DNA of 64,000 nucleotides from Rickettsia typhi. GTDB lineage: Bacteria; Pseudomonadota; Alphaproteobacteria; Rickettsiales; Deianiraeaceae. The stretch is taken from positions 17,279 through 81,278 of the forward strand of contig CAMDBF010000001.1 in NCBI GenBank assembly GCA_945889175.1, written 5' to 3'. The position numbers were made by a program, and so were the translations under genes. A model generated the notes under the pieces. The model was not told the origin of the DNA, did not search any database, and saw nothing but the letters and a program-made list of their open reading frames with translations. Positions 44,466 through 53,400 of the stretch are shown piece by piece; within the stretch, counting starts at the first letter, position 1, and every line of letters starts with the position of its first letter.

Positions 44466-47051
44466 TTAAAAACTTAGAAAAGCAAAAAGATTAGAGCCCC
44501 TCACTAAATTACAGTCTAAGTTGCAAGACTTTGCAAAGCTAAGTAAATACTCCTTTGCATCTGGCAAGGTTTTTAATGACTTACAAGCAACAAAGCATGG
44601 TTTTAAATCTTTACTTACAATCTTAACGATTAAAGGCTTAGATATTGCATTAAAGTTTGATGATAAAAGCTTTACGATATCATTTTGCTCAATCTCGCCT
44701 TGGTTAAGAGTTAAAACATCAAAGCCATCAGTATTTTTAATTGGTTTTTGCAACAACAAGCTTTGTTTAAAGTCGTTAAGCTTAGCTTCCAAAAATTTAT
44801 TTTGCTTTTTTAAATCACTAACAAAATTTAAAAGCTCGTTTGAATCCTCTTTATTTTGCACTTTATTAAACTCCATCACCTGATTGTACTTTAAAAGCTC
44901 AGCATTAATATACTCAAGGGCACTAAGTCCAGTCTTTGCCTCAATACGCCTAATACCACCCCCAATTCCCTTTTCGTAGATAATTTTAAACATTCCAATT
45001 TTGCCAGTGCTTACAACATGACACCCGCCACAAAGCTCCTTACTTTCGCCCGTTGTCACAACTCTTACGCTATCTTCATATTTTTCGCCAAACAAAGCCA
45101 TAACCCCACTTTTAAGAGCCTCCTCTTTTGGTTTTATCTCTTTGGTAACACTAAGATTTTGCTGTATTAATGAATTGACTAAAGATTCCGTCTTTAAGAT
45201 TTCCTCTAAGGTCAAGGCTCTGTTAAACGCAAAATCAAACCTAAGTCTGTCGCTTGCAACCAAAGATCCTTTTTGAACAACACCCTCACCAAGATTAGCC
45301 CTTAAAGCATAATGCAACAAGTGAGTAGCGGTATGATTAGACTCGTGCAAAGCTCTAAGCTTACAGTCAACCTTTAGTAACAAAGTTTTATTTAAAACAA
45401 GATTCGCATCAAACTCGCTTTGCAAAGTGCAGGTGTGAAGTATTATGCCATTATTCTTTTTAACATCTGTTACAGCAAAAATTGAGCCTTCAAAATCAAT
45501 TGTCCCCTTATCGCACATCTGTCCGCCGCCCTCTGGATAAAAAACAGTTTTGTCAGTAGCAATCAAAACATTTTCATCCTTAAGCTTTAAAATACCTAAG
45601 GCTTTAGCCTTAATATTTAAATCCTGATACTTGTTCTCTCTGTAGCCATCAAAAATAGTATCGCCGTTTGCTTGCTTAATGCCTAAAACAAATTTTGCAA
45701 TTTCATCCTCGCCAGCAGAATCTCCGCTGCCAACCCAAGATGTCTTACTTCTTTGCCTTTGCTCTTGCATCGCTTTTTCAAAGCCATCAATATCAAGTTT
45801 AATATTTTTTTGCTTAAGTATATCCTCAGTTATATCAAGAGGAAAGCCGAATGTATCGTAAAGCTTAAAGGCAAATTCACCACCAAGAATACTCTTACCA
45901 TCGGTCTCTTTTTCCAAAATTTTAAGCCCATCGGGAAGCAGATTTAAAAACATCTCTTCTTCGTTTTTTAAAGTAGATGCGATGAAGCTGTTTGCCCTTT
46001 CAAGCTCTGGGTATTCAGTGTTCATTTGCAAGATGACAAAAAGGCTCAACTTGTGCATAAAACTCTCCCTTCCCCCGTTCATAAAATAATGCCTTAATGC
46101 CCTTCTTATAATGCGTCTTAAAACATAGCCACGACCCTCGTTTGATGGCATAATTCCATCTGCTATCATAAAAACTGCCGCTCTTATGTGGTCGGCTATA
46201 ATTCTGTGAACATAATCCTCCTTCGCCCCGCTTAGCTTTAGTTTGGAAGTCGGTAAAAACTTTTTACTCTCATTTATTATACCTGCAAAAAGAGAGGTTT
46301 CGTAGTTATCCGTTTTACCCTCAAGAACCGAAACAAGCCTTTCAAGCCCCATGCCAGTGTCAATACATTGTTGCCTTAATGGGCTTAGGCTAGAATCTGC
46401 AAGTCTTTCGTATTGCATAAAAACCAAATTCCATATCTCGGTGTATCTTGGTCCATCCTCGTCTTTTGTACCGGGTAGCCCACCAAATATCTTATCGCCA
46501 TAATCGTAAAATATCTCGCTACAAGGACCACAAGGGCCAGTATCGCCCATTTGCCAAAAATTTGCGTTTGTATCAATTCTAATAATTTTATCATCTGCGA
46601 CCCCAGCAATCTTCTTCCACAAGCCAAAAGCCTCGTCATCGTTGTGGTAGACTGTAAAATAAAGCTTTTCAAGCGGTAGGGAGAGTTCCTTTGTTAAAAA
46701 ATCAAAGGCATATTTTATTGCCCCTTCCTTAAAATAATCCCCAAAGGAAAAGTTACCAAGCATTTCAAAAAAAGTATGGTGCCTGTTTGTAAAGCCAACA
46801 TTTTCAAGATCATTATGCTTGCCCCCTGCCCTTATGCACTTTTGTACCGTTGTTGCAGTTTTGCCCTGCTTTAACGGATCCTTGCATTTAAGATTTTCAA
46901 GACCCGTAAAAACATTTTTAAACTGAACCATGCCGCTGTTTGCAAACAAAAGCGTTGGGTCGTTACTTGGTAAAACCGAGGAAGATTCAACAACCTCATG
47001 TCCCTGTGTTTTAAAAAAATTCTTAAAACTATCTCTAGTTTGTTGATACAT
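44466..47051 (-). CDS. alaS: Alanyl-tRNA synthetase
   Basis: The 861-residue enzyme charges and edits tRNA-Ala. The class II catalytic core carries NDPTLLFANSGMVQFKNVF, RHHTFFEMLGNFSFGDYF and GRGYVLRRIIRRALRH. The editing domain has the zinc motifs HTATHLLHYAL and CGGCHV. The C-terminal domain includes a coiled-coil (SDLKKQNKFLEAKLND). Length is typical. The gene has its own upstream region opposite the tRNA-Arg promoter. Confidence 0.96.
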   Translation of the reverse strand: MYQQTRDSFKNFFKTQGHEVVESSSVLPSNDPTLLFANSGMVQFKNVFTGLENLKCKDPLKQGKTATTVQKCIRAGGKHNDLENVGFTNRHHTFFEMLGNFSFGDYFKEGAIKYAFDFLTKELSLPLEKLYFTVYHNDDEAFGLWKKIAGVADDKIIRIDTNANFWQMGDTGPCGPCSEIFYDYGDKIFGGLPGTKDEDGPRYTEIWNLVFMQYERLADSSLSPLRQQCIDTGMGLERLVSVLEGKTDNYETSLFAGIINESKKFLPTSKLKLSGAKEDYVHRIIADHIRAAVFMIADGIMPSNEGRGYVLRRIIRRALRHYFMNGGRESFMHKLSLFVILQMNTEYPELERANSFIASTLKNEEEMFLNLLPDGLKILEKETDGKSILGGEFAFKLYDTFGFPLDITEDILKQKNIKLDIDGFEKAMQEQRQRSKTSWVGSGDSAGEDEIAKFVLGIKQANGDTIFDGYRENKYQDLNIKAKALGILKLKDENVLIATDKTVFYPEGGGQMCDKGTIDFEGSIFAVTDVKKNNGIILHTCTLQSEFDANLVLNKTLLLKVDCKLRALHESNHTATHLLHYALRANLGEGVVQKGSLVASDRLRFDFAFNRALTLEEILKTESLVNSLIQQNLSVTKEIKPKEEALKSGVMALFGEKYEDSVRVVTTGESKELCGGCHVVSTGKIGMFKIIYEKGIGGGIRRIEAKTGLSALEYINAELLKYNQVMEFNKVQNKEDSNELLNFVSDLKKQNKFLEAKLNDFKQSLLLQKPIKNTDGFDVLTLNQGEIEQNDIVKLLSSNFNAISKPLIVKIVSKDLKPCFVACKSLKTLPDAKEYLLSFAKSCNLDCNLVRGSNLFAFLSF

Positions 47052-47231
47052 AAAAATAAAACAATCTTTTGTAATAATTAAGCCACATTGAATGCTTAAA
47101 CAACAAAACCTACAAAATCAAATTTTTTATACATTTCAATAAACCTAAGACTAAAATTTGTTGCTTAATATCAAATTTAGCAAAACTTGAAATAATAGTT
47201 TTAAATGCTGGATTTTTTTATCAATTATTTC

Positions 47232-47259
47232 TTGACAAACAATCAATCGATTGTAAAAT
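47232..47259 (+). promoter_or_regulatory. Sigma-70-type promoter for tRNA-Arg with a palindrome in the spacer
   Basis: A consensus -35 TTGACA (47232-47237), a 16-bp spacer and -10 TAAAAT (47254-47259) stand 32 bp before the tRNA. The spacer holds the perfect palindrome CAATCGATTG (47244-47253) and the wider pair ACAATC/GATTGT. Confidence 0.55.
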
Positions 47260-47291
47260 CTAGTTAAGGATAGACTAATATTCTTTTTCTT

Positions 47292-47368
47292 GTACCCGTA
47301 GCTCAGCTGGATAGAGCAACAGCCTTCTAAGCTGTGGGTCGTAGGTTCGAATCTTACCGGGTACACCA
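47292..47368 (+). tRNA. tRNA-Arg (anticodon UCU)
   Basis: The acceptor stem pairs GTACCCG (47292-47298) with CGGGTAC (47358-47364), followed by discriminator A and encoded CCA (47366-47368). The D arm has GCTC/GAGC, and the anticodon stem ACAGC/GCTGT closes loop CTTCTAA with anticodon TCT, reading AGA/AGG. T loop TTCGAAT. Confidence 0.95.
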
Positions 47369-47384
47369 TAATTTTTTTTGCATT

Positions 47385-47915
47385 ATGCAAAATATCACAA
47401 ACAACGATCCAGAGTTTTTACCTTGGTACAATATTGACCAAATTGCTTTTTTGGAATCTAACAAAAATAAACTCAAAACATTTGATGTCTTTGAATACGG
47501 CGGTGGCAATTCAACTCTTTACTATCTAACAAGGGTAAAGAGTCTTTACACAGTGGAGTCGCGTGAAGTTTGGTTTAATTTTGTTAAAAGTAATACTAAC
47601 AAGATTGATTACAATATTGATTTTAATATATATTTGGTAAGGTCAAACTTTGCATCGTCGATAAAGCTTTGCAATAAAAGATTTGATTTGATAGTTGTAG
47701 ATTCAAACGAAAGAGCAAAATGTATAGAAATTGCACCTGATTATCTAAACGATAACGGATGGATACTACTTGATAATAGCGAAAGGGAAAACTTAAAGGC
47801 CAGTCATGAATTTTTAAAAACAAGAGGATTTAGTTCTAAGAACTTTTCCTCTAAAAAAGTTGAATCGGACGAAATATCCTACTCAACCTTATTTATTAAA
47901 GAACAGAAACATTAA
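47385..47915 (+). CDS. SAM-dependent methyltransferase-like protein
   Basis: The 176-residue product contains a Rossmann-like SAM-binding start (FDVFEYGGGNSTLYYLT, motif I EYGGGNST), an acidic motif II region (SLYTVESREVW), and a motif IV-like RFDLIVVDSNERAK. Then come DYLNDNGWILLDNSE and a final strand. This is the pattern of class I methyltransferases, but the substrate is unknown. The ATG at 47385 is used because the longer open frame starts inside tRNA-Arg. Its end overlaps the converging cold-shock gene by 20 bp. Confidence 0.6.
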   Translation: MQNITNNDPEFLPWYNIDQIAFLESNKNKLKTFDVFEYGGGNSTLYYLTRVKSLYTVESREVWFNFVKSNTNKIDYNIDFNIYLVRSNFASSIKLCNKRFDLIVVDSNERAKCIEIAPDYLNDNGWILLDNSERENLKASHEFLKTRGFSSKNFSSKKVESDEISYSTLFIKEQKH

Positions 47916-48120
47916 CTGCTCTAACTCTACCGTCTTTATCATTTTCAACAGAAAATGAAACCTCAGCACTTGGTTTTAAATCTTCTTCAGAACTTGCTTT
48001 GCAAGATGTAATGTGAAAAAACACATCCTCACCAGAGTTTGAAGTAATGAAGCCAAAGCCTTTATCTTTTTTAAAAAACTTAATAACTCCCGTTTGAGAG
48101 CCGTTTCTATTATCAACCAC
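47896..48120 (-). CDS. Cold-shock domain protein (CspA family)
   Basis: The 74-residue protein is a single cold-shock domain with RNP1 (KGFGFITSN) and RNP2 (DVFFHIT) and TGVIKFFKKDKGFG at the start. It binds single-stranded RNA/DNA and melts RNA structure. It stands alone, with the methyltransferase gene converging on it. Confidence 0.93.
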   Translation of the reverse strand: MVDNRNGSQTGVIKFFKKDKGFGFITSNSGEDVFFHITSCKASSEEDLKPSAEVSFSVENDKDGRVRAVNVSVL

Positions 48121-48261
48121 AGAAATACAAAAAAATTATAATAAACAAATCGTTGAACTAAAATTTTAATACTAATATTAAAACTTTAACTCACTTATAA
48201 TCCTATTACAAAAAACAGTATATGTCAAGCTATATTACTTTTTGCAAAAACATAACTACTT

Positions 48262-49455
48262 TTATGCTATAATTTTTTGAATGAACTGAGTGTAGATGGG
48301 TAGTATAGTTGAGGATATAATCCATATCAGCAAGCCCCCCGCCATTAAGATACCTATTGGCTTAATTGAAGAAACGAGGTTTTCGGTAAGATTGTCAATC
48401 TCTCTAGTATAAAATGTTACAACATTTTCTAAAGATCTTGCTAAATCGCCTGTATTCTCGCCTATTTTGAACATTCTTGATGTAAAGTCCGGTATTACGG
48501 TGCCCTCCATAGCTATAGACATCTGGGTACCACTTGACACACTTACAGCTATCTCTGCTAATGTTTTTTTTACAACATGGTTTGAAACAACATTTTGTGA
48601 CAGCCTTAAGGATTCAATAACATCAACTCCGCTTTTATAGGCCATTGAAAAAAACAAGCAAAACTTTGCCATGTCCGATTTTATAATAATGGAGCCTATA
48701 AAAGGTAACTTGATCTTGATTTTATCAAAGATTATTTGACTTGATGGAATAACCTTTGTTACGAGCGGCAAGCAAATAATAAGACCAACAACTGCTGGTA
48801 TTGCTATCGCCCAATACTCTCTTACACAATCCGCAAATGCTTTTAGAGCTAGGGTGTAATATGGCATCGTTATGCCCATCGAGGAGGCAAATTCCGTCAT
48901 CTTTGGTATTACAAAAACCGATGCTCCAATAATAAGTCCAGTCATTAACACTAATAAAAATGACGGATACATCATTGCCTTTCTTGTGCGTGACTTAATA
49001 AGCTTTGAAACATTAATATATCTAATTATATAATCAAAAGCCTCTTCTAAGTTGTTTGATTGCTCTCCCATTTTTACAATTGACAAAAAGAATTGACTGA
49101 TGGATTTTGTGGATTTTTCAATTGATGTTGCTAAAGAGTTTCCGGAGTTAAGGTTTGTAATGACTTGTTGTGTAAATTTTTGCACATTTTTTAATTTAAC
49201 TTCATTTGCCACCATCGTTAAACCCTCTTGCAGGTTCACGCCTATCTTAGTTAACTCCCCAAGGTATGAAAAAAAGAATACAACATCGTTGCTTTGAAGC
49301 TTTACTGTTTGCTTAATTTTAATTTCTTTAATCGAAATAATTTCGTAGGCAGAACTTAATTTTTTTTCAAGATCTTGAATATTGTCAGAATATTCGTTTT
49401 TAACAATCGAAAGTCCGTTTTTGTTTGATATTAATTTGCATTTATAGCTAGGCAT
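48262..49455 (-). CDS. Type II secretion/type IV pilus inner-membrane protein (PilC/GspF family)
   Basis: The 397-residue protein has the GspF repeat: two helical cytoplasmic domains (FSYLGELTKIGVNLQEGL and FFSMAYKSGVDVIESLRL) and three membrane helices (about 172-195, 225-245 and a C-terminal one near 365-390). PilC/GspF forms the inner-membrane core that couples the assembly ATPase to the growing pilus. No pilB, pilT or pilQ is present in the window. It lies 51 bp after ribH and is the last gene of the mraY-serB-ribH run. Confidence 0.85.
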   Translation of the reverse strand: MPSYKCKLISNKNGLSIVKNEYSDNIQDLEKKLSSAYEIISIKEIKIKQTVKLQSNDVVFFFSYLGELTKIGVNLQEGLTMVANEVKLKNVQKFTQQVITNLNSGNSLATSIEKSTKSISQFFLSIVKMGEQSNNLEEAFDYIIRYINVSKLIKSRTRKAMMYPSFLLVLMTGLIIGASVFVIPKMTEFASSMGITMPYYTLALKAFADCVREYWAIAIPAVVGLIICLPLVTKVIPSSQIIFDKIKIKLPFIGSIIIKSDMAKFCLFFSMAYKSGVDVIESLRLSQNVVSNHVVKKTLAEIAVSVSSGTQMSIAMEGTVIPDFTSRMFKIGENTGDLARSLENVVTFYTREIDNLTENLVSSIKPIGILMAGGLLIWIISSTILPIYTQFIQKIIA

Positions 49456-49506
49456 ATGGATTTATTAAAGACCTTTAAAAACAAATTACTAAATAATGTT
49501 ACAAGG

Positions 49507-50055
49507 CTAAACTGTAATATTGCAAATATCAAGACAAGCCCTCATGGCAAATCCACCCTTATTTTCGTGATGTGCCATCCAGTATCTAGCTCTTTGATTG
49601 GCTTGCGATAAGTTTTCGGTGGTTAAAATTCCATTACCAAGGGCTAATGAATTTTCAGTTGCAATATTCATAATTGCTCTGTTGCTTTCATTACAAACAG
49701 TTTCGTAGTGAGTTGTCTGCCCTCTTATAACGCACCCTAAAACAACATAGCCATTGTATTTGTTTGTTTTTGAGTATCTTGCTAAAGCCAATGGTATTTC
49801 AAGACATCCTGCTACATTTTTAATTTCAACAATAATTTCATGCTGATTGTTATCGTCCAAGATGCTATTTGTGGAAAAATATTTTTCTCCATCATGTAGC
49901 ATTTTAGATATCACTTGTTCTGCTAAAGCGATATTTTTTTCATCAAGAATATTCAAAGATGAGATAATACAGGTTTCCCTTATAGCTCCAAGGCAAAGAT
50001 TAAATGATATATCCTTGTAGTAATCGGCATTTATAATTAATATTTTTTTTATCAT
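49507..50055 (-). CDS. ribH: 6,7-dimethyl-8-ribityllumazine synthase
   Basis: The 182-residue protein condenses the pyrimidine and butanone precursors in riboflavin synthesis. The family signature is clear: GYVVLGCVIRGQTTHYETVC with the catalytic His, then NIATENSLALGNGILTTEN and ANQRA. It is about 25 residues longer than usual; the additional length falls in the N-terminal half (near YFSTNSILDDNNQ). The usual VPGAxEIP motif is VAGCLEIP here. It starts 2 bp after serB. Confidence 0.85.
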   Translation of the reverse strand: MIKKILIINADYYKDISFNLCLGAIRETCIISSLNILDEKNIALAEQVISKMLHDGEKYFSTNSILDDNNQHEIIVEIKNVAGCLEIPLALARYSKTNKYNGYVVLGCVIRGQTTHYETVCNESNRAIMNIATENSLALGNGILTTENLSQANQRARYWMAHHENKGGFAMRACLDICNITV

Positions 50056-50057
50056 AC

Positions 50058-50939
50058 TTAGTCAATAATATTAACAAGCTCTTTAAAACTTGCAAATTCA
50101 AGCCAGTTTGATGTTGATTCTTTAACGATTTTTTTTGCCCTATAAGCTACAGCAAGACCACTGTTTTTAAACATCTCAATATCGTTTGAGCCATCGCCAG
50201 TTGCAAAAACCTGAGCCTTGTCTAAATTTAATTTTGAAGTATAGTGTAGTAATTTTGCTTTCTTTTTTTCTGCAGTAAATATTTTATCTTCTTCTATAAA
50301 TCCAGTAAATCTTCCGTTGGACACCTCAGGCTCGCTTGCAAAAACATGGTCAAAACCCAAGTCTGTAGCAACGAGATTTGCAAATTGAACAAAGCCCCCA
50401 GAGAGCAAAACACTTGTACCTCCAGCCTGCTTAATGGATGCTAAAAATTCTTTTATACCCTTGTTGAATTTTTTATCCTTTATTTCCCTAGCGTAAAAGT
50501 CTTCAAGTTTTTTTACCTCAAGACCGTTCAATAGAGCATGTCTTTTTTTAAATGATTCCATATAGTCAATTTTACCCTCCATGCCAAGGCTTGTTATATA
50601 TTCTATCTGTTTTTTCATTTCATCACCCAGCTCAGATCCTGCAAATTCATCCATGGTTTCAATGCTTAGAGTTGTAGAGTCCATGTCAAAGCAAAAAAGT
50701 TTTAATGGTAACTGTGGCTCTTGAATTATAAAGTCAATGCCCTGTGGATAAAGAAGGTTTCTTAAGTTGGTAAAAAGTAAAGAGTTCTCGAGTCCTTCAA
50801 ATCTAATTTGAAAGTGCTCATCAAAATAAAATTCATTAAAACTTTCTATCTTGTATCCATCCGTTGATAAAAGTAGTGTATTTTTCACATCTTCAATGAC
50901 TTGCAACGAAGGCTCTTTAAAAACTGTCAATCTGTTCAT
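50058..50939 (-). CDS. serB: Phosphoserine phosphatase SerB
   Basis: The 293-residue HAD phosphatase makes serine from phosphoserine. It has the nucleophile motif LFCFDMDSTTLSIETMDEFA, a cap region (MESFKKRHALLNGL), the motif II segment GGTSVLLSGGFVQFA, and the metal motif FATGDGSNDIEMFKNSGLAVAYRA. The N-terminal 80 residues are a divergent ACT-like region. It sits between mraY (8 bp) and ribH (2 bp) in one transcript. Retained serine synthesis is unusual in host-dependent Rickettsiales. Confidence 0.9.
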   Translation of the reverse strand: MNRLTVFKEPSLQVIEDVKNTLLLSTDGYKIESFNEFYFDEHFQIRFEGLENSLLFTNLRNLLYPQGIDFIIQEPQLPLKLFCFDMDSTTLSIETMDEFAGSELGDEMKKQIEYITSLGMEGKIDYMESFKKRHALLNGLEVKKLEDFYAREIKDKKFNKGIKEFLASIKQAGGTSVLLSGGFVQFANLVATDLGFDHVFASEPEVSNGRFTGFIEEDKIFTAEKKKAKLLHYTSKLNLDKAQVFATGDGSNDIEMFKNSGLAVAYRAKKIVKESTSNWLEFASFKELVNIID

Positions 50940-50947
50940 TTATAAAT

Positions 50948-51982
50948 TTAATTAATACCATTAAGAAAAAACGGACTTACAACAATTGCTGAAATTAAGC
51001 AGGCGACAACGAAAAATGACATAACAATTTTTGTCTCCTTATATCCTAAGGCCTCAAAATGATGGTGAACTGGGGCGATTTTAAATATTCTTTTACCACG
51101 AGTTTTAAATGATGCAACTTGCAATATTACCGAAAGACTCTCGCAAAATGGTATAAATGCAATAAACAGAAGTGCAAACTCAATGTGTAGATTTATTGTC
51201 ACAAGACCTATAATCGAGCCAAGCATAAGACTACCAGAGTCCCCCATAAATATAGTTGCGGGATGGGAGTTGTAAATTAAAAATCCAAAAACGCAAAACA
51301 ATGCTATACAAATAATGCTAAATAAGCCGTAATTAAAAGCAACAACAAGAACTACAAGCATCGCAATTGCCATTTGCACAAATTGTGTACCAGCTAGCCC
51401 ATCAAGCCCATCGGTTAAATTAAATGAGTTTAAAATTGCAACGAAAGTAAAGATAGCAAGAGGGTAATAGAAGTACCCTAGATTAAAAACCTTTATTCCA
51501 AAAAATGGAATTGGCACAATTGTTATAGCTAAAGAAAGGTTAATTAATTTAGGATTAAAGGTACCTCTTGTAGCTATAAAAAAGACAATCAAGCTTGCAA
51601 GAAGTATCTCAAGAACAAGCCTAAATCTTGCATTTAATCCTTTAGTGTTTTGCTTGGCAACTTTTAAAAAATCATCGACAAAGCCAATTGAAAAGCAGGC
51701 AATAATTACAAAACAACACAATCCAAAATGTCTAGTGAACAAAACATCTCCCTTAATAAAATATTTGCACACAGCAAGAGTTAAAACCCCTCCAACCAAC
51801 CCAAAGAGCATTGCAAGTCCACCAAATGGTGTTATATTTTTTTTGCCAGAGTGGTCAATAACAAGGTCATTTCGTATAGGGTGAAACTTTTTTGGAAAAG
51901 CGATGTAAGAATATTTCTTAATGAATTCAATCGATAAAATAGTTATTAAAAACCCTACAAATGGCGATAAATAGAGATTCAT
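50948..51982 (-). CDS. mraY: Phospho-N-acetylmuramoyl-pentapeptide transferase MraY
   Basis: The 344-residue membrane enzyme links UDP-MurNAc-pentapeptide to undecaprenyl phosphate to form lipid I. It has ten predicted membrane segments and the aspartate-rich sites: GFVDDFLKVAKQNTKG, NLTDGLDGLAGTQ, FMGDSGSLMLGSIIG and PVHHHFEALGYKE. It is not with its normal mur/fts partners, so the cell-wall cluster is broken up. Confidence 0.95.
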   Translation of the reverse strand: MNLYLSPFVGFLITILSIEFIKKYSYIAFPKKFHPIRNDLVIDHSGKKNITPFGGLAMLFGLVGGVLTLAVCKYFIKGDVLFTRHFGLCCFVIIACFSIGFVDDFLKVAKQNTKGLNARFRLVLEILLASLIVFFIATRGTFNPKLINLSLAITIVPIPFFGIKVFNLGYFYYPLAIFTFVAILNSFNLTDGLDGLAGTQFVQMAIAMLVVLVVAFNYGLFSIICIALFCVFGFLIYNSHPATIFMGDSGSLMLGSIIGLVTINLHIEFALLFIAFIPFCESLSVILQVASFKTRGKRIFKIAPVHHHFEALGYKETKIVMSFFVVACLISAIVVSPFFLNGIN

Positions 51983-52089
51983 AGATTAAATAAACAAAAT
52001 AAAAATGCAATAATACCATTCTTTTATAACTTGGTATTTTATATGCAATATTTTTATCAAAAAATAAATAATGAACTAAGAGATTTTTC

Positions 52090-52118
52090 TTGCATACATG
52101 TCGGATTTTTGCTATAAT
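52090..52118 (+). promoter_or_regulatory. Sigma-70-type promoter for the surface protein gene
   Basis: A -35 TTGCAT (52090-52095), a 17-bp spacer and a perfect -10 TATAAT (52113-52118) stand 40 bp before the ATG at 52158. Confidence 0.6.
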
Positions 52119-52157
52119 ATAGAAAATATTTATTGTAATTGTTAAGCATAATTTACT

Positions 52158-53330
52158 ATGGTTCTTTTACTGAGAATTTTTCTTTACACATCGTTCCTTA
52201 TTTTTCAAGGACTTAAGGCGCAGGCATACTACGAAGTAAAACAAACATCGCCACAACAAGATACTAATCTTTCTAGCAATCAGCAAGGGCAGGATGTTCT
52301 AAAGTATAAGAATTTTATGAATAATAAATCAATAGCATTTCAGCAAGAGCAAGCTAATCGTGGAAATGGTGGTTACGGCAAGTATAGTTCAAATTCTCAA
52401 AATAAATTTACAAGATACAATTCTTCAAGCGAATTTTATACAAAAAGTGCAGTTACCGATGTAAAAGCAAGAACAAGATTTGCAGTTCTGGATAGAAAAA
52501 GATTTCAAATTCCAGGATCTATGAAGCTTAATAGTACTAAAAAATCTTTTAACATCGATCCTTTTAATGTAGATAATTTTTATACAATCTCTTTTAATCA
52601 AGGATTTAAAAGTGATTTAAAAAGCTCAAGATTCTACGGGGGATCAAATGGTGTTGGTTTCATAACAAACTCCTTTGGTTTTGAAGTTGGCTATGCAAAA
52701 AGAATCATGGGTAACTCTTATGGGTCAAGACTGGCAGGGATTGATAAATCAAATTTAAAATTTAATAATATTCAAAATTTAAGAGATCCAGACTATGCTT
52801 TAAAAAAACAAAAATCAAGACCGATGGGACCTGCTGGAGAAGACATGTTCTTTGTTCAATATGGATTTTCGATAAATTATTTTGCATTTAATGCTGCAAA
52901 TAAAAATCAAAATGAAGTAGCCTTAAGTAAAAGGATTTTAATAGCAACCCCAAATGTTAAACTTATATACATGCCATTATCATTAAAAATGGTAATGAAT
53001 TTACCAAAATACGGCCCAATTGTTAGTCAGCCTTATTTCTTTCCTGAGCTTGGTCTTTCAATGGTATCCTATAGTAATAAATTATCTTTTGCTAAGAGTA
53101 CCGAAAACTATTCAAAGACATCCGTAGTTCCTCTTTTGGGACTTGGCTGCGGTATAATGACTGACATATCGAGGTTTACAAATGGAGATAAAAATGTTTT
53201 TCTTAATACTGGTTTGTCCTATAGAATGCTGGCTAGTAAAATATCTTCAACATCAAGCCTTGATTACTTTAATGAAAAACTTTCCTTTAGTACGATGCAG
53301 TTAAATATAGGTGCTGTTTTTAATTGGTAA
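52158..53330 (+). CDS. Putative outer-membrane beta-barrel protein
   Basis: The 390-residue protein has a signal peptide (MVLLLRIFLYTSFLIFQG, cleavage near AQAY). Residues about 25-110 are Gln/Asn/Ser-rich and flexible. The rest shows repeated alternating-strand patterns (FGFEVGYAKRIM, FFVQYGFSINYFAF, LNTGLSYRMLASK, LNIGAVFNW) and an aromatic C-terminus (Trp), typical of outer-membrane barrels. The family was not recognised. A strong promoter precedes it, and it stands between mraY and mgtE as a separate unit. Confidence 0.55.
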   Translation: MVLLLRIFLYTSFLIFQGLKAQAYYEVKQTSPQQDTNLSSNQQGQDVLKYKNFMNNKSIAFQQEQANRGNGGYGKYSSNSQNKFTRYNSSSEFYTKSAVTDVKARTRFAVLDRKRFQIPGSMKLNSTKKSFNIDPFNVDNFYTISFNQGFKSDLKSSRFYGGSNGVGFITNSFGFEVGYAKRIMGNSYGSRLAGIDKSNLKFNNIQNLRDPDYALKKQKSRPMGPAGEDMFFVQYGFSINYFAFNAANKNQNEVALSKRILIATPNVKLIYMPLSLKMVMNLPKYGPIVSQPYFFPELGLSMVSYSNKLSFAKSTENYSKTSVVPLLGLGCGIMTDISRFTNGDKNVFLNTGLSYRMLASKISSTSSLDYFNEKLSFSTMQLNIGAVFNW

Positions 53331-53400
53331 TTTTAATTGCAATATAAAGCTTTTTAAATAAGCTTTAGCGGTTCAAATTCCACATCTGTTTTATTTTGAT

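Noticed and set aside
47334..47384. Methyltransferase start inside tRNA-Arg
   Set aside because: The first 17 codons are tRNA sequence; the ATG at 47385 is a better start.
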